Origin: Deltaproteobacteria bacterium
Lineage (GTDB): Bacteria; Desulfobacterota; Dissulfuribacteria; Dissulfuribacterales; QOAL01
NCBI GenBank assembly: GCA_026995935.1
Contig: JALWNK010000048.1
Coordinates: 1-35,000 of the forward strand
Direction of reading: 5' to 3'
Length of the DNA stretch: 35,000 bases
Shown: positions 18,988 to 27,246 of the stretch, piece by piece
Layout of the letters: each line of letters opens with the position of its first letter
Numbering within the stretch: position 1 is the stretch's first letter
The notes under the pieces: generated by a model
What the model was told of the DNA's origin: nothing
Seen by the model: the letters and a program-made list of their open reading frames with translations, nothing else
Databases searched by the model: none
Program-made: the position numbers and the translations under genes

Positions 18988-19971
18988 ATGTATTTTGATT
19001 TTTATGGTCTAAAATATGAGCCTTTTTCCCTGTCTCCAGATCCGCGTTTTCTATATCTTGCAGCATCTCACAAGGAGGCATTGGCACATCTTCGGTACGG
19101 ACTCATTCAGCAAAAGGGTTTTGTGGTAATAACTGGAGAGGTGGGAACCGGTAAGACAACTCTTATCTACTCCTTGCTTTCCCAAATGCCACAACAGGTG
19201 ATAAGTGCCTTCATTTCGAATCCAGTTCTTACCCGAAATGAATTTTTTTATCTGCTTGCCCATAAATATGGCCTGGGTGAGATAGAGAACAAGGGTGATT
19301 TTTTGGTAAAATTCACTCGTTTTTTGGAAGAGGCCCATAAAAAAAAGAAAAACGTCGTCCTAATAATTGATGAGGCCCACTGTCTGGAAAAAGAAATACT
19401 TGAAGAGATAAGGCTCCTTTCAAATCTCGAGACCCCCCATTCAAAATTGATAAACATCATTTTAACAGGCCAGCCAGAATTTAATGAAAAATTAAATGTT
19501 CCGGATCTTAGGGCCTTGAGACAGAGGATTACCTTAAGATATGAGTTGGAGCCACTGGATTTGAAGGAAACAAATGCCTATGTTCAACTGCGTATGGCCA
19601 AGGCGGGTGCCAAGGACGCAGGAATTTTTACTCATGCTGCAATTGACAGTATATATGAGTATTCCGGGGGTATACCTCGTATAATTAATCTACTTTGTGA
19701 CCATGCCCTTTTAACCGGTTTTGTTAAGGAAGCCAAAATCATAGACGATAAAATTATTGGAGAATGTGCAAAAGAGACCGGTTGTTTAAAAGGGGATAGA
19801 AGGGGTAAACAAACTCGTACACTCAGCGGGAAGACAGACCACAAAAAACATATTTTAATGTGGTTCCTTATTGTTTTATTGTTGTCTGCCTCTGCTGCCT
19901 TTGTGTATGTTTTTTTCTCAAAACTTGAGCAAGGCCGGGAAATTTTAGAGAAGATATATCAATATTTCTAG
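18988..19971 (+). CDS. ExeA/GspA-like AAA ATPase, XrtA-locus type
   Basis: A 327-residue ATPase beginning MYFDFYGLKYEPFSLSPDPR, the hallmark of the ExeA-like family. Walker A is GEVGTGKTT (50-58) and Walker B VVLIIDEAH (122-130); GGIPRIINLLCDHAL is sensor 2. A membrane helix near 289-310 leaves a short C-terminal tail, whereas many ExeA proteins carry a peptidoglycan-binding domain there. It fits the XrtA-associated ATPase (TIGR03015). It starts 4 bp after the chain-length gene, so the two are coupled. Its exact role is not established. Confidence 0.88.
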   Translation: MYFDFYGLKYEPFSLSPDPRFLYLAASHKEALAHLRYGLIQQKGFVVITGEVGTGKTTLIYSLLSQMPQQVISAFISNPVLTRNEFFYLLAHKYGLGEIENKGDFLVKFTRFLEEAHKKKKNVVLIIDEAHCLEKEILEEIRLLSNLETPHSKLINIILTGQPEFNEKLNVPDLRALRQRITLRYELEPLDLKETNAYVQLRMAKAGAKDAGIFTHAAIDSIYEYSGGIPRIINLLCDHALLTGFVKEAKIIDDKIIGECAKETGCLKGDRRGKQTRTLSGKTDHKKHILMWFLIVLLLSASAAFVYVFFSKLEQGREILEKIYQYF

Positions 19972-19980
19972 GTGGTTAAA

Positions 19981-20841
19981 ATGGGTAAACTTTACAAGGC
20001 CCTTGAAAAGGCAAACATTTCTGAATCAAAAGAGTGGCCTTCTCATGATGAATCCGACGAGGCTGTATCAAACAGAAATACACATAGAGATATTAGTGCA
20101 GACACAAAGGCAGCTTCACAAGATAAACTAATTGCAGAAAAAGATCATATAAGCAGTCCAGTGGATTTCAGGGTTGTAGTGTATCATAATCCCGAGTCGC
20201 TGGCAGCAGAGCACTTTAAGGTCCTTCGTGGCTCTATAATGCATTCGTCTGAGAGGAAAATTAAGTCTGTTCTGATTACATCTGCCCTGGAGCAGGAAGG
20301 CAAAACCATGGTTTCGTGCAATTTGGCAGTAAGTATTGCACAAAGCATAGATCCATACGTTTTGTTGATAGATGGCGATGTCAGAAGGCCAAGTGTGCAA
20401 AAGATGCTTGGTTTAAGGAAGGCAAAGGGGCTTACAGACTATCTTCTTTCTGGTAAACCCCTTTCGGAATATTTAATGAAGGGCATCCTTGATAAAATGA
20501 CTGTTTTGCAGGCCGGTTCTACGGTTCGAAATCCAGCGGAACTCATGACTTCGGAAAAGATGCAACATCTGATAGAAGAGGCTCGTGACAGATATGCCGA
20601 TCGCTTGATAGTCATTGATTCGCCTCCTGTAAATCTAGCCGCAGAGACACTGGTTTTGGCAAGGCAGGTGGACGCGGTGGTGATGGTGGTTCGTTATGGG
20701 GTTTCTGACAAAAATGCCGTCGATGAGGCTGTTAACAAGCTTGGAAGAGACAAGATACTTGGTTTTGTTTTTAATGGATTTGAAATAACTCCTAGAAAAT
20801 ATACATACTATAAGAAAAAATATTATAAAAGTGCCTATTGA
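19981..20841 (+). CDS. Polysaccharide tyrosine autokinase (CpsD/BY-kinase)
   Basis: A 286-residue cytoplasmic bacterial tyrosine kinase that phosphorylates its own C-terminal tyrosines and regulates the chain-length protein. Walker A is SALEQEGKT (101-109), Walker A' LLIDGDVRRP (128-137), Walker B LIVIDSPP. The tail YTYYKKKYYKSAY holds six tyrosines. The N-terminal 60 residues are a variable hydrophilic linker starting MGKLYKALEKA, as in XrtA-associated kinases (TIGR03018). I start at ATG 19981 with AGGTGG at 5 nt; a GTG at 19972 is also in frame. Confidence 0.92.
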   Translation: MGKLYKALEKANISESKEWPSHDESDEAVSNRNTHRDISADTKAASQDKLIAEKDHISSPVDFRVVVYHNPESLAAEHFKVLRGSIMHSSERKIKSVLITSALEQEGKTMVSCNLAVSIAQSIDPYVLLIDGDVRRPSVQKMLGLRKAKGLTDYLLSGKPLSEYLMKGILDKMTVLQAGSTVRNPAELMTSEKMQHLIEEARDRYADRLIVIDSPPVNLAAETLVLARQVDAVVMVVRYGVSDKNAVDEAVNKLGRDKILGFVFNGFEITPRKYTYYKKKYYKSAY

Positions 20842-20856
20842 GAAAAACCTGCCTTT

Positions 20857-22236
20857 ATGCTCCGCATTTTTGGTAAAAAATACCCCTTAAGAAAACTCAT
20901 TCTCTTTCTGGGAGAGGGCTTCTTCCTTTTTCTGACCCTTTATGTTGTTTATTTTAACCAATCCCCGTCTGCTTTTGAGAATCATCTTCACGCAATATTA
21001 AGGATATCCTTTGCTGTTGTTATATGCTTACTCTCCTTGTATTACTTTGATCTGTATACATTCAGATATGGCTATAGCTACCTGGAAATGTCTACCAGGC
21101 TTTTTCAGGCAGTAGGAAGTGCCTGTATTTTTCTTGGTTTCTTTTATTTCCTTTTTCCAGGTTTTATGCCTGGTAGGGGTGTGTTTCTAAAAGAGATTAT
21201 TGCTTTCATAGTTTTTAGCAGTATATGGAGATATTTTTATATCTGGTTTTTAAAAAGAAATATTGGGTCTAAACCCGTCTTGGTAGTTGGTCAAGGTGCA
21301 GCAGTCAAGCAACTTTTAGATGAGATTAAAGAAAATAGCGATTGTGGGTATTTGATAAAGGGCATCATAGTCCCAAACAACGAAAAAAAGTTACAAGATA
21401 CAGATGTCCCCATCTGGCATGGCTTTGATAAGATAATCAAAAAGGCAAAGGAGCTTGATGTCGATGAGATAATAGTGGCCATGGAGGAAAAACGTGGCCT
21501 TTTACCCATAAATGAGTTGCTTGCATGCAAAATGCAAGGCCTTTCAATCATTGACGGAGAGACATTCATAGAAGAAATATCCGGGAAGCTCGCCATTGAT
21601 AGTATAAATCCCAGTTGGCTGATATTTAAGGAAGGATTCCAAAAGGACCGGCTCACCATGATAGGCAAGCAGCTTATAGGAAGCTTTTTTGCCCTTATCG
21701 GCCTGATCGTTTCCTTCCCAGTGTCATTGCTGGTGGCCATTTTGATAAAGCTTGAGTCAGAAGGCCCTGTTTTTTTTAGACAGACCAGGGTAGGGCGTGA
21801 TGGCAAGGTATTCACTCTGGTAAAGTTCAGGTCAATGCGCTCTGATGCAGAAAAAGATGGCGCCAAATGGGCAAGGCCCGATGATGACAGGGTTACCAAG
21901 ATAGGAAGAATCATACGCAAGCTGCGTATTGATGAGATTCCTCAGATGTGGAACGTTCTAAAGGGGGACATGAACTTTGTTGGACCAAGGCCAGAGCGCC
22001 CAGAGTTCGTAGAAGACCTCAGGAGAAAGATAAAGTACTACGATCAGCGTCACACAGTAAAACCTGGAATAACCGGTTGGGCCCAGATAAACTATCCTTA
22101 TGGCGCCTCCATTGAGGATGCCAAAAAAAAGCTTGAATATGACCTATACTACATAAAACATATGTCCGTTCTGCTGGATCTTTATATAATTTTAAAGACT
22201 GTTAAGACCATCCTTTTCAGGGAAGGATCACGGTAA
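20857..22236 (+). CDS. Undecaprenyl-phosphate sugar transferase (priming, XrtA-type)
   Basis: A 459-residue polyisoprenyl-phosphate sugar-1-phosphate transferase that starts the repeat unit on the lipid carrier. Several N-terminal membrane helices (to about residue 130) precede a CoA-binding-like domain (KPVLVVGQGAAVKQLL), then a membrane re-entry helix near 270-297 and the catalytic domain with GPVFFRQTRVGRDGK, KFRSM, RKLRIDEIPQMWNVLKGDM, FVGPRPERPEF and KPGITGWAQINY. The architecture fits the glycosyltransferase of XrtA/PEP-CTERM loci (TIGR03013). The sugar is not predictable. Confidence 0.92.
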   Translation: MLRIFGKKYPLRKLILFLGEGFFLFLTLYVVYFNQSPSAFENHLHAILRISFAVVICLLSLYYFDLYTFRYGYSYLEMSTRLFQAVGSACIFLGFFYFLFPGFMPGRGVFLKEIIAFIVFSSIWRYFYIWFLKRNIGSKPVLVVGQGAAVKQLLDEIKENSDCGYLIKGIIVPNNEKKLQDTDVPIWHGFDKIIKKAKELDVDEIIVAMEEKRGLLPINELLACKMQGLSIIDGETFIEEISGKLAIDSINPSWLIFKEGFQKDRLTMIGKQLIGSFFALIGLIVSFPVSLLVAILIKLESEGPVFFRQTRVGRDGKVFTLVKFRSMRSDAEKDGAKWARPDDDRVTKIGRIIRKLRIDEIPQMWNVLKGDMNFVGPRPERPEFVEDLRRKIKYYDQRHTVKPGITGWAQINYPYGASIEDAKKKLEYDLYYIKHMSVLLDLYIILKTVKTILFREGSR

Positions 22237-22247
22237 AGGGAGGTATC

Positions 22248-24086
22248 ATGTGCGGTATTGTTGGTTACGTTGGTCACAGGCGCATTCTTCCAGTCCTTTT
22301 AGATGGCCTCAGGAGACTTGAATACAGGGGATATGACTCGGCAGGGGTGGCGTGGCCAGAAAATGGTGATCTTAAAAGGGTGAGGGCCAAGGGAAAGCTC
22401 AATATCCTTGAGGAGGCCCTTGAAGATTTCAGGAGTACAAGGAGCAGCATCGGCCTTGGACACACCCGCTGGGCAACACACGGAAGGCCAACAGAAGAAA
22501 ATGCCCATCCACATGCAGACTGCACTGGCAGGCTTGTTGTGGTGCATAACGGCATCATAGAAAACTACTTTGCCCTCAGGGAACAGCTAAAGAAAGAGGG
22601 CCATGTCTTTAAATCCGATACCGATACGGAGGTCCTCGCCCATCTCATAGAAAAATATCTCGAGGATGACCTTGTGGAGGCGGTTTTAAAGGCCCTAAAG
22701 GATGTCGAAGGGGCCTATGCCCTTGGTGTCCTGTGGGCCGATAAGCCAGATACCCTGGTTGCCGCAAGAAAACAGAGTCCATTGGTCCTGGGTATAGCTG
22801 AAAATGAGTGCTTTATGGCCTCTGACATCCCTGCACTCCTTCCCTACACCAAAAGGGTGGTTTTTCTTGACGATGGAGAGCTTGCCGTACTCTCAAGTGG
22901 TGGCATAAAGGTCCTTTCCATAAGCAGCGGAGATGAAATAGAAAAAGAGGTCCAGGAAATAAAATGGGATGCGGCCATGGCTGAAAAGGCCGGGTACAAG
23001 CACTTTATGCTCAAGGAGATATACGAGCAGCCCCAGGCCATCCTCAACACATTTCGGGGACGCATGCTTCCGGATACTGGCGAGGTGGAGCTTCCGGAAA
23101 TGGAGCTTTCCGATGAGGTGATAAGAGGGCTGAACAAGGTGGTTCTTCTTGCCTGCGGAACCTCGTGGCACGCAGGCCTTGTGGGCAAGTACTGGATAGA
23201 GAAGTGGGCAAGGCTTCCGGTGGAGGTGGAGCTTGCCTCTGAGTTCAGGTACAGGGGCCTTCTTCTTGATGAAAAAAGCCTGACCATTCCCATCTCGCAG
23301 TCTGGAGAGACGGCGGACACCCTGGCAGGTCTAAGGATTGCAAAGGAGCTTGGCTCCCATATAGTCTCCATATGTAATGTGGTTGGCAGCACCATAACGC
23401 GGGAGTCAGATGGCACCGTCTATACCCATGCTGGCCCAGAAATTGGGGTTGCCTCCACAAAGGCCTTTACAAGCCAGCTTACTGCCCTGTATCTGCTAGC
23501 CCTCTACATGGCAGAGAAGAGAGGAACCCTCAACGAACAGGAACGCTCAAGGCTTTTAAAGGCGCTCCTTGATGTACCAAAGATTATTGAGGACAGGCTT
23601 GGTGAGTGGCACGAAGACGCTTCAGCCCTTGCAGATGAATTTTACACCTACAGTGATTTTCTCTATCTTGGAAGGCATCTTCAGTTTCCCATTGCCCTTG
23701 AAGGGGCCCTCAAGCTTAAGGAGATATCCTATATCCATGCGGAAGGTTATGCGGCAGGTGAGATGAAGCATGGCCCCATTGCGCTTATTGACAGAAACAT
23801 GCCTGTGGTGGCCCTGGTGCCAAAGGATCACGTGTATGAAAAGATGGTAAGCAACGTTGAAGAGGTAAAATCCAGGCGAGGGATAGTGATTTCCGTAGGA
23901 ATTGATGGCGATGAAGGGCTTAACAGGTTAAGTAGTGTCATGATACGTGTGCCTGAGGTGGAAGCCGAGATCAATCCCTTCATATTTACCATTCCGCTTC
24001 AGCTTGTGGCCTATGAAATTGCCCTTGCCCGCGGATGTGATGTTGATCAGCCAAGGAACCTGGCAAAGAGTGTTACCGTGGAATAG
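22248..24086 (+). CDS. glmS: Glutamine-fructose-6-phosphate aminotransferase (isomerising)
   Basis: GlmS makes glucosamine-6-phosphate, the entry to UDP-GlcNAc for peptidoglycan, lipid A and the exopolysaccharide of this operon. The 612-residue protein has the N-terminal glutaminase with catalytic Cys2 (MCGIVGYVG), GHTRWATHGRPTEENAHPH and VVVHNGIIENY, then two SIS domains (ACGTSWHAGL, SQSGETADTL, IALEGALKLKEISYIHAEGY) and the C-terminal QPRNLAKSVTVE. GGGAGGT lies just before the ATG. No glmS ribozyme was seen in the 11-bp gap. Confidence 0.98.
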   Translation: MCGIVGYVGHRRILPVLLDGLRRLEYRGYDSAGVAWPENGDLKRVRAKGKLNILEEALEDFRSTRSSIGLGHTRWATHGRPTEENAHPHADCTGRLVVVHNGIIENYFALREQLKKEGHVFKSDTDTEVLAHLIEKYLEDDLVEAVLKALKDVEGAYALGVLWADKPDTLVAARKQSPLVLGIAENECFMASDIPALLPYTKRVVFLDDGELAVLSSGGIKVLSISSGDEIEKEVQEIKWDAAMAEKAGYKHFMLKEIYEQPQAILNTFRGRMLPDTGEVELPEMELSDEVIRGLNKVVLLACGTSWHAGLVGKYWIEKWARLPVEVELASEFRYRGLLLDEKSLTIPISQSGETADTLAGLRIAKELGSHIVSICNVVGSTITRESDGTVYTHAGPEIGVASTKAFTSQLTALYLLALYMAEKRGTLNEQERSRLLKALLDVPKIIEDRLGEWHEDASALADEFYTYSDFLYLGRHLQFPIALEGALKLKEISYIHAEGYAAGEMKHGPIALIDRNMPVVALVPKDHVYEKMVSNVEEVKSRRGIVISVGIDGDEGLNRLSSVMIRVPEVEAEINPFIFTIPLQLVAYEIALARGCDVDQPRNLAKSVTVE

Positions 24087-24107
24087 ATACTTGGAAGGAA
24101 CATTTTG

Positions 24108-25130
24108 ATGAGAAAGGAATTTAATAAGATACTTGTTACCGGTGCGGCAGGCTTTATTGGCTTTCATCTTTCAAAAAGGCTTCTTGACGAAGGCTGCCAG
24201 GTCGTAGGTCTTGATATAGTAAACGACTATTACGACCCTGCAATAAAGGAGGCAAGGCTCGAAATACTTAAACCCCACGAGGGGTTCAAGTTTGTAAAGA
24301 TAGACCTTGCGGACAAGGACTCCATGGAAAGGCTTTTCAAGGAGGAGAAGTTTGATGCAGTGGTGAATCTTGCAGCCCAGGCCGGGGTCAGATATTCACT
24401 GGTCAATCCCCAGTCCTATGTGGACTCAAACCTTGTTGGGTTTGTAAACATCCTGGAAGGATGCAGGCACAATGATGTGAAACACCTGGTCTTTGCCTCA
24501 TCGAGTTCCGTTTACGGCTCAAACACAAAGATGCCCTTTAGCGTGCACGACAACGTGGACCACCCGGTCTCCCTTTATGCGGCAAGCAAAAAGTCAAATG
24601 AGCTCATGGCCCACGCATATGCACACCTTTTTTCCATTCCATGCACGGGCCTTCGTTTTTTTACCGTGTATGGTCCATGGGGAAGGCCGGACATGGCGCT
24701 TTTCCTGTTTACAAAGGCAATCCTTGAAGACAGGCCAATAGATGTCTTCAACTACGGGAAGATGCAGCGGGACTTCACATACATAGACGATATAGTAGAG
24801 GGCGTGGTGAGAGTTATTGAAAGGCCAGCACAACCCAATCCAGATTGGAATGGTGACAGCCCGGACCCTGGCTCCAGTTACGCCCCTTACAAGATCTACA
24901 ATATTGGGAACAATCAGCCGGTTGAACTCATGCATTTCATAGAGGTCATCGAAGATACCCTTGGGAAAAAGGCAGAAAAGAACCTTCTGCCACTTCAGCC
25001 TGGGGATGTGCCTGCCACCTATGCCAACATAGACGATCTTGTTCGGGATACGGGGTTTAAGCCAGCCACACCTCTTGAGGTCGGCATACCAAAATTCATC
25101 AAGTGGTACAGGGATTATTTCAGGGTTTGA
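24108..25130 (+). CDS. NAD-dependent epimerase, likely UDP-glucuronate 4-epimerase
   Basis: A 340-residue extended short-chain dehydrogenase. The NAD site is [12 protein letters not shown] near the N-terminus; the catalytic Ser-Tyr-Lys set is in [16 protein letters not shown] and [13 protein letters not shown]. The [18 protein letters not shown] segment and the [17 protein letters not shown] motif are typical of UDP-glucuronate 4-epimerases, which make UDP-galacturonate; this substrate is inferred. ATG 24108 has AAGGAA at 7 nt; a TTG at 24105 also exists. It lies 21 bp after glmS and is the last gene of the operon, which suggests a galacturonate-containing polymer. Confidence 0.85.
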   Translation: MRKEFNKILVTGAAGFIGFHLSKRLLDEGCQVVGLDIVNDYYDPAIKEARLEILKPHEGFKFVKIDLADKDSMERLFKEEKFDAVVNLAAQAGVRYSLVNPQSYVDSNLVGFVNILEGCRHNDVKHLVFASSSSVYGSNTKMPFSVHDNVDHPVSLYAASKKSNELMAHAYAHLFSIPCTGLRFFTVYGPWGRPDMALFLFTKAILEDRPIDVFNYGKMQRDFTYIDDIVEGVVRVIERPAQPNPDWNGDSPDPGSSYAPYKIYNIGNNQPVELMHFIEVIEDTLGKKAEKNLLPLQPGDVPATYANIDDLVRDTGFKPATPLEVGIPKFIKWYRDYFRV

Positions 25131-25202
25131 CACCCTTTTCTTGACTATTTAGTGTAAAAGTGTTAATCGAAAAGTCCTCTTTTGGGGAAGGCTAAGACCT
25201 GT

Positions 25203-25279
25203 CGGGACGTGGCGCAGTCTGGAAGCGCACCTGAATGGGGTTCAGGGGGTCGGAGGTTCAAATCCTCTCGTCCCGACCA
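25203..25279 (+). tRNA. tRNA-Pro (anticodon GGG)
   Basis: A 77-nt cloverleaf with encoded CCA (25277-25279). CGGGACG pairs with CGTCCCG; the anticodon stem CCTGA/TCAGG encloses ATGGGGT, giving anticodon GGG at 25237-25239; the T-loop is GGTTCAAATCC. A TTGACT at 25141-25146 with a weak GTTAAT 15 nt later may be its promoter. Confidence 0.97.
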
Positions 25280-25290
25280 ATTGAAAAATT

Positions 25291-25316
25291 AAGGCGTCCA
25301 ATGGACGCCTTTTTTA
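25291..25316 (+). terminator. Terminator of tRNA-Pro (possibly bidirectional)
   Basis: AAGGCGTCC (25291-25299), loop AAT, GGACGCCTT (25303-25311), then a T-run. The left flank is A-rich (TTGAAAAATT), so it may also end the leftward Rrf2 transcript. Confidence 0.9.
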
Positions 25317-25339
25317 TTTGGTGCCCGTGATTTTCGCTG

Positions 25340-25777
25340 TTACTGGCTCTGGGCCTCAAAATTTGGAATGCATGAGGGATCCTTGGCAAGTTCCTTGAAT
25401 GTTACTGACTGCAAGGTCCTTCTCAGCTCGTTTCTTGCCTTGCCCCATACCTTGTGGACGGCGCACGTTGAGCTTGCGCTGCACTGGTTTGGTCTTGCGA
25501 TGCAGTCGTTTAAATAGATTTCACCTATAATGGCCTCCACCACATCCAGCAGCGTAAGTTCATCCGGTTCACTGGTAAGGACAAATCCTCCCTTTGGTCC
25601 CTGTTTTATTTCAAGGATACGTGCCTTTTGCAGTTCCTGTGCAATTTTTGACAGAAACTGTGGGGGAATTGCACATCTAGCGGCAATTTCCTTTTTACTG
25701 ACAAGAACCCCGGGGCCCTTATAAGCCAGGTACAAAATGCATCTGATTGCGTATTCTCCTGCTCGTGTAAGTCTCAT
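25340..25777 (-). CDS. Rrf2-family regulator (IscR-like)
   Basis: A 145-residue winged-helix repressor starting MRLTRAGEYAIRCILYLA, with the recognition helix region PPQFLSKIAQELQKARIL and wing GPKGGFVL. It has three cysteines, C92-x6-C99-x5-C105, almost where IscR holds its [2Fe-2S] cluster (C92, C98, C104 in E. coli), so Fe-S sensing is likely. No isc genes adjoin it. A 6-bp-arm palindrome lies 27 bp upstream of its start, a probable autoregulatory site. It diverges from the creatininase-like gene and may control that pair. Confidence 0.9.
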   Translation of the reverse strand: MRLTRAGEYAIRCILYLAYKGPGVLVSKKEIAARCAIPPQFLSKIAQELQKARILEIKQGPKGGFVLTSEPDELTLLDVVEAIIGEIYLNDCIARPNQCSASSTCAVHKVWGKARNELRRTLQSVTFKELAKDPSCIPNFEAQSQ

Positions 25778-25803
25778 TTTGTCGCTCGGATATTTAAGAT
25801 TAA

Positions 25804-25818
25804 AAAAGTCTAACTTTT
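25804..25818 (-). promoter_or_regulatory. Candidate operator upstream of the Rrf2 gene
   Basis: A perfect palindrome AAAAGT-CTA-ACTTTT, located 27-41 bp before the Rrf2 ATG. Its position suits repression of the regulator's own promoter. Binding is inference. Confidence 0.4.
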
Positions 25819-25905
25819 GACGGCAAGCTTACATGGCTCTTGGGTTTTGGTCAAGTCTTTTTTTGGGTTTATCAACTGTACAAGTGTACGAGGCGACGGC
25901 CCAAA

Positions 25906-25934
25906 TTGACATAGCATTTCACCACAATTAAACT
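25906..25934 (+). promoter_or_regulatory. Candidate promoter of the creatininase-like gene
   Basis: TTGACA (25906-25911), 17-nt spacer, TAAACT (25929-25934, four of six matches). Transcription would begin within a few bases of the ATG at 25943, and no Shine-Dalgarno is present, so the mRNA may be leaderless. Confidence 0.5.
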
Positions 25935-25942
25935 GGCAGACC

Positions 25943-26662
25943 ATGTTGCTTGAAAAGATTACAATGGATCACTTCAAGGAGGGACTGTCCCGGACCAATA
26001 CGGTGATTGTCCCCTTTGGGTCAGTGGAAGAACATGGTAGCCATCTTCCACTTGGTACTGATACCATCCATGTCTATGAACTTGCCAGGGAAACCTCCAT
26101 GCTCCGGCCCGTCTTTGTAGTGCCTCCTGTATGGTACGGCCTTTGCCGAAGCACAAAACAGCATCCCGGAACGGTGGGTATCAGTTCGGAAACACTAAAG
26201 GCCATTGTAAGGGATGTATGTAAGTCACTTTACCGCCAGGGGCTAAGAAACTTCGTTCTTATCTCCGGCCATGCAGGCGGAACCCACATGGCCTCCATAC
26301 TTGATGCGGCAGATTCGCTTATCGAAGAGCTTGATGAAAGCAGGTTTGCGGTGTTGTCTATTCTGGATCTTGTTGCCATGCTTCCTGAAGGGGTTGTGCA
26401 GACCTCTGGAGATGCCCATGCCGGGGAGGTTGAAACATCGCTGATGAAACATCTTCGCCCCAACCTGGTTAATGGGACAAGTCCAAGGGAGTTTCCCTCC
26501 TTCCCCAGGTTTATCATTGCCCGCAACAAGCTCGCCTACTGGCCTGGCGGTGTCTGGGGAGACCCTGCTCCTGCGACATCTGGGAAGGGTAAGCAGATAA
26601 TCGAGCTCGAGGCGCAAAAACTTTCAGAACTCATAGAAGATCTCGAAAATTTCCACGAGTAA
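25943..26662 (+). CDS. Creatininase-family metal-dependent amidohydrolase
   Basis: A 239-residue cytoplasmic member of the creatininase/ArfB/MftE superfamily, which opens amide bonds using two metal ions. The metal-ligand motifs are intact: FGSVEEHGSHLPLGTD (residues 25-40), ISGHAGGTH and SGDAHAGEVETS. The superfamily acts on creatinine, formamidopyrimidines or peptide cofactor precursors; the sequence does not tell which. No radical-SAM or flavin-biosynthesis partner is adjacent. The stop overlaps the ribosome site of the next gene, TlpA-like, so they form a two-gene operon. Confidence 0.85.
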   Translation: MLLEKITMDHFKEGLSRTNTVIVPFGSVEEHGSHLPLGTDTIHVYELARETSMLRPVFVVPPVWYGLCRSTKQHPGTVGISSETLKAIVRDVCKSLYRQGLRNFVLISGHAGGTHMASILDAADSLIEELDESRFAVLSILDLVAMLPEGVVQTSGDAHAGEVETSLMKHLRPNLVNGTSPREFPSFPRFIIARNKLAYWPGGVWGDPAPATSGKGKQIIELEAQKLSELIEDLENFHE

Positions 26663-26674
26663 GGAGTCTGTGAC

Positions 26675-27217
26675 ATGAAAACACTAAAACATATGATGCT
26701 GTTTTTTGCCTGCCTTTTGGTTTTGACACTTATGCCGGCCTGTCAGGGTCAGAGCGAGGTGTCCAGGGCGCCTGACTTTACCCTGCTTAACCTTGCAGGC
26801 AACACGGTTAATCTCTCCGACTTTAAAGGCAAGGTGGTATTGATCAATTTTTTTGCAACATACTGTCCCCCCTGCAGGATGGAAATTCCTGACTTTATCA
26901 GGCTTCAAGAGGAGTTTTCGCCCAAGGGGTTCACTGTAATAGGCATTTCAGTGGATAATGATGGAGAAAGGGTGCTTCCTCCCTTTGTTAAGAGGCTTGG
27001 AATGAACTATCCTGTTCTCATGGCCACCACCAAGGTACTGAAGGATTATGGAGACATCTACGCCCTTCCCGTAACATTTATCCTGGATAGAGATCACAAA
27101 ATAGTTAAAAAGATAACAGGTATGGTTAACGAGGAAGAGCTACGTCCCATAATCGAAAGGCTTCTGCAAGCTACTACCAAGCAAGACGATAAGAATCACG
27201 CAAAAAAAGAAAAATAG
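26675..27217 (+). CDS. TlpA/ResA-like thioredoxin-fold lipoprotein
   Basis: A 180-residue membrane-anchored disulfide oxidoreductase facing the periplasm. The signal peptide ends in a lipobox-like MPAC with C23 as lipid anchor. The redox motif is C64-P-P-C67 in FFATYCPPCRMEIPDF, and the cis-proline is in ALPVTFILD. The C-terminus is a lysine-rich tail. Such proteins typically keep apocytochrome c or other thiols reduced; no cytochrome genes adjoin it. AAGGAG (26661-26666) overlaps the preceding stop. Confidence 0.93.
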   Translation: MKTLKHMMLFFACLLVLTLMPACQGQSEVSRAPDFTLLNLAGNTVNLSDFKGKVVLINFFATYCPPCRMEIPDFIRLQEEFSPKGFTVIGISVDNDGERVLPPFVKRLGMNYPVLMATTKVLKDYGDIYALPVTFILDRDHKIVKKITGMVNEEELRPIIERLLQATTKQDDKNHAKKEK

Positions 27218-27246
27218 ATGAAATGTTAAGGTTTATTTCAGCAAGC

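Noticed and set aside
22237-22247. glmS ribozyme
   Set aside because: Only 11 bp separate glmS from the preceding gene; no room for the ribozyme and no matching motif.
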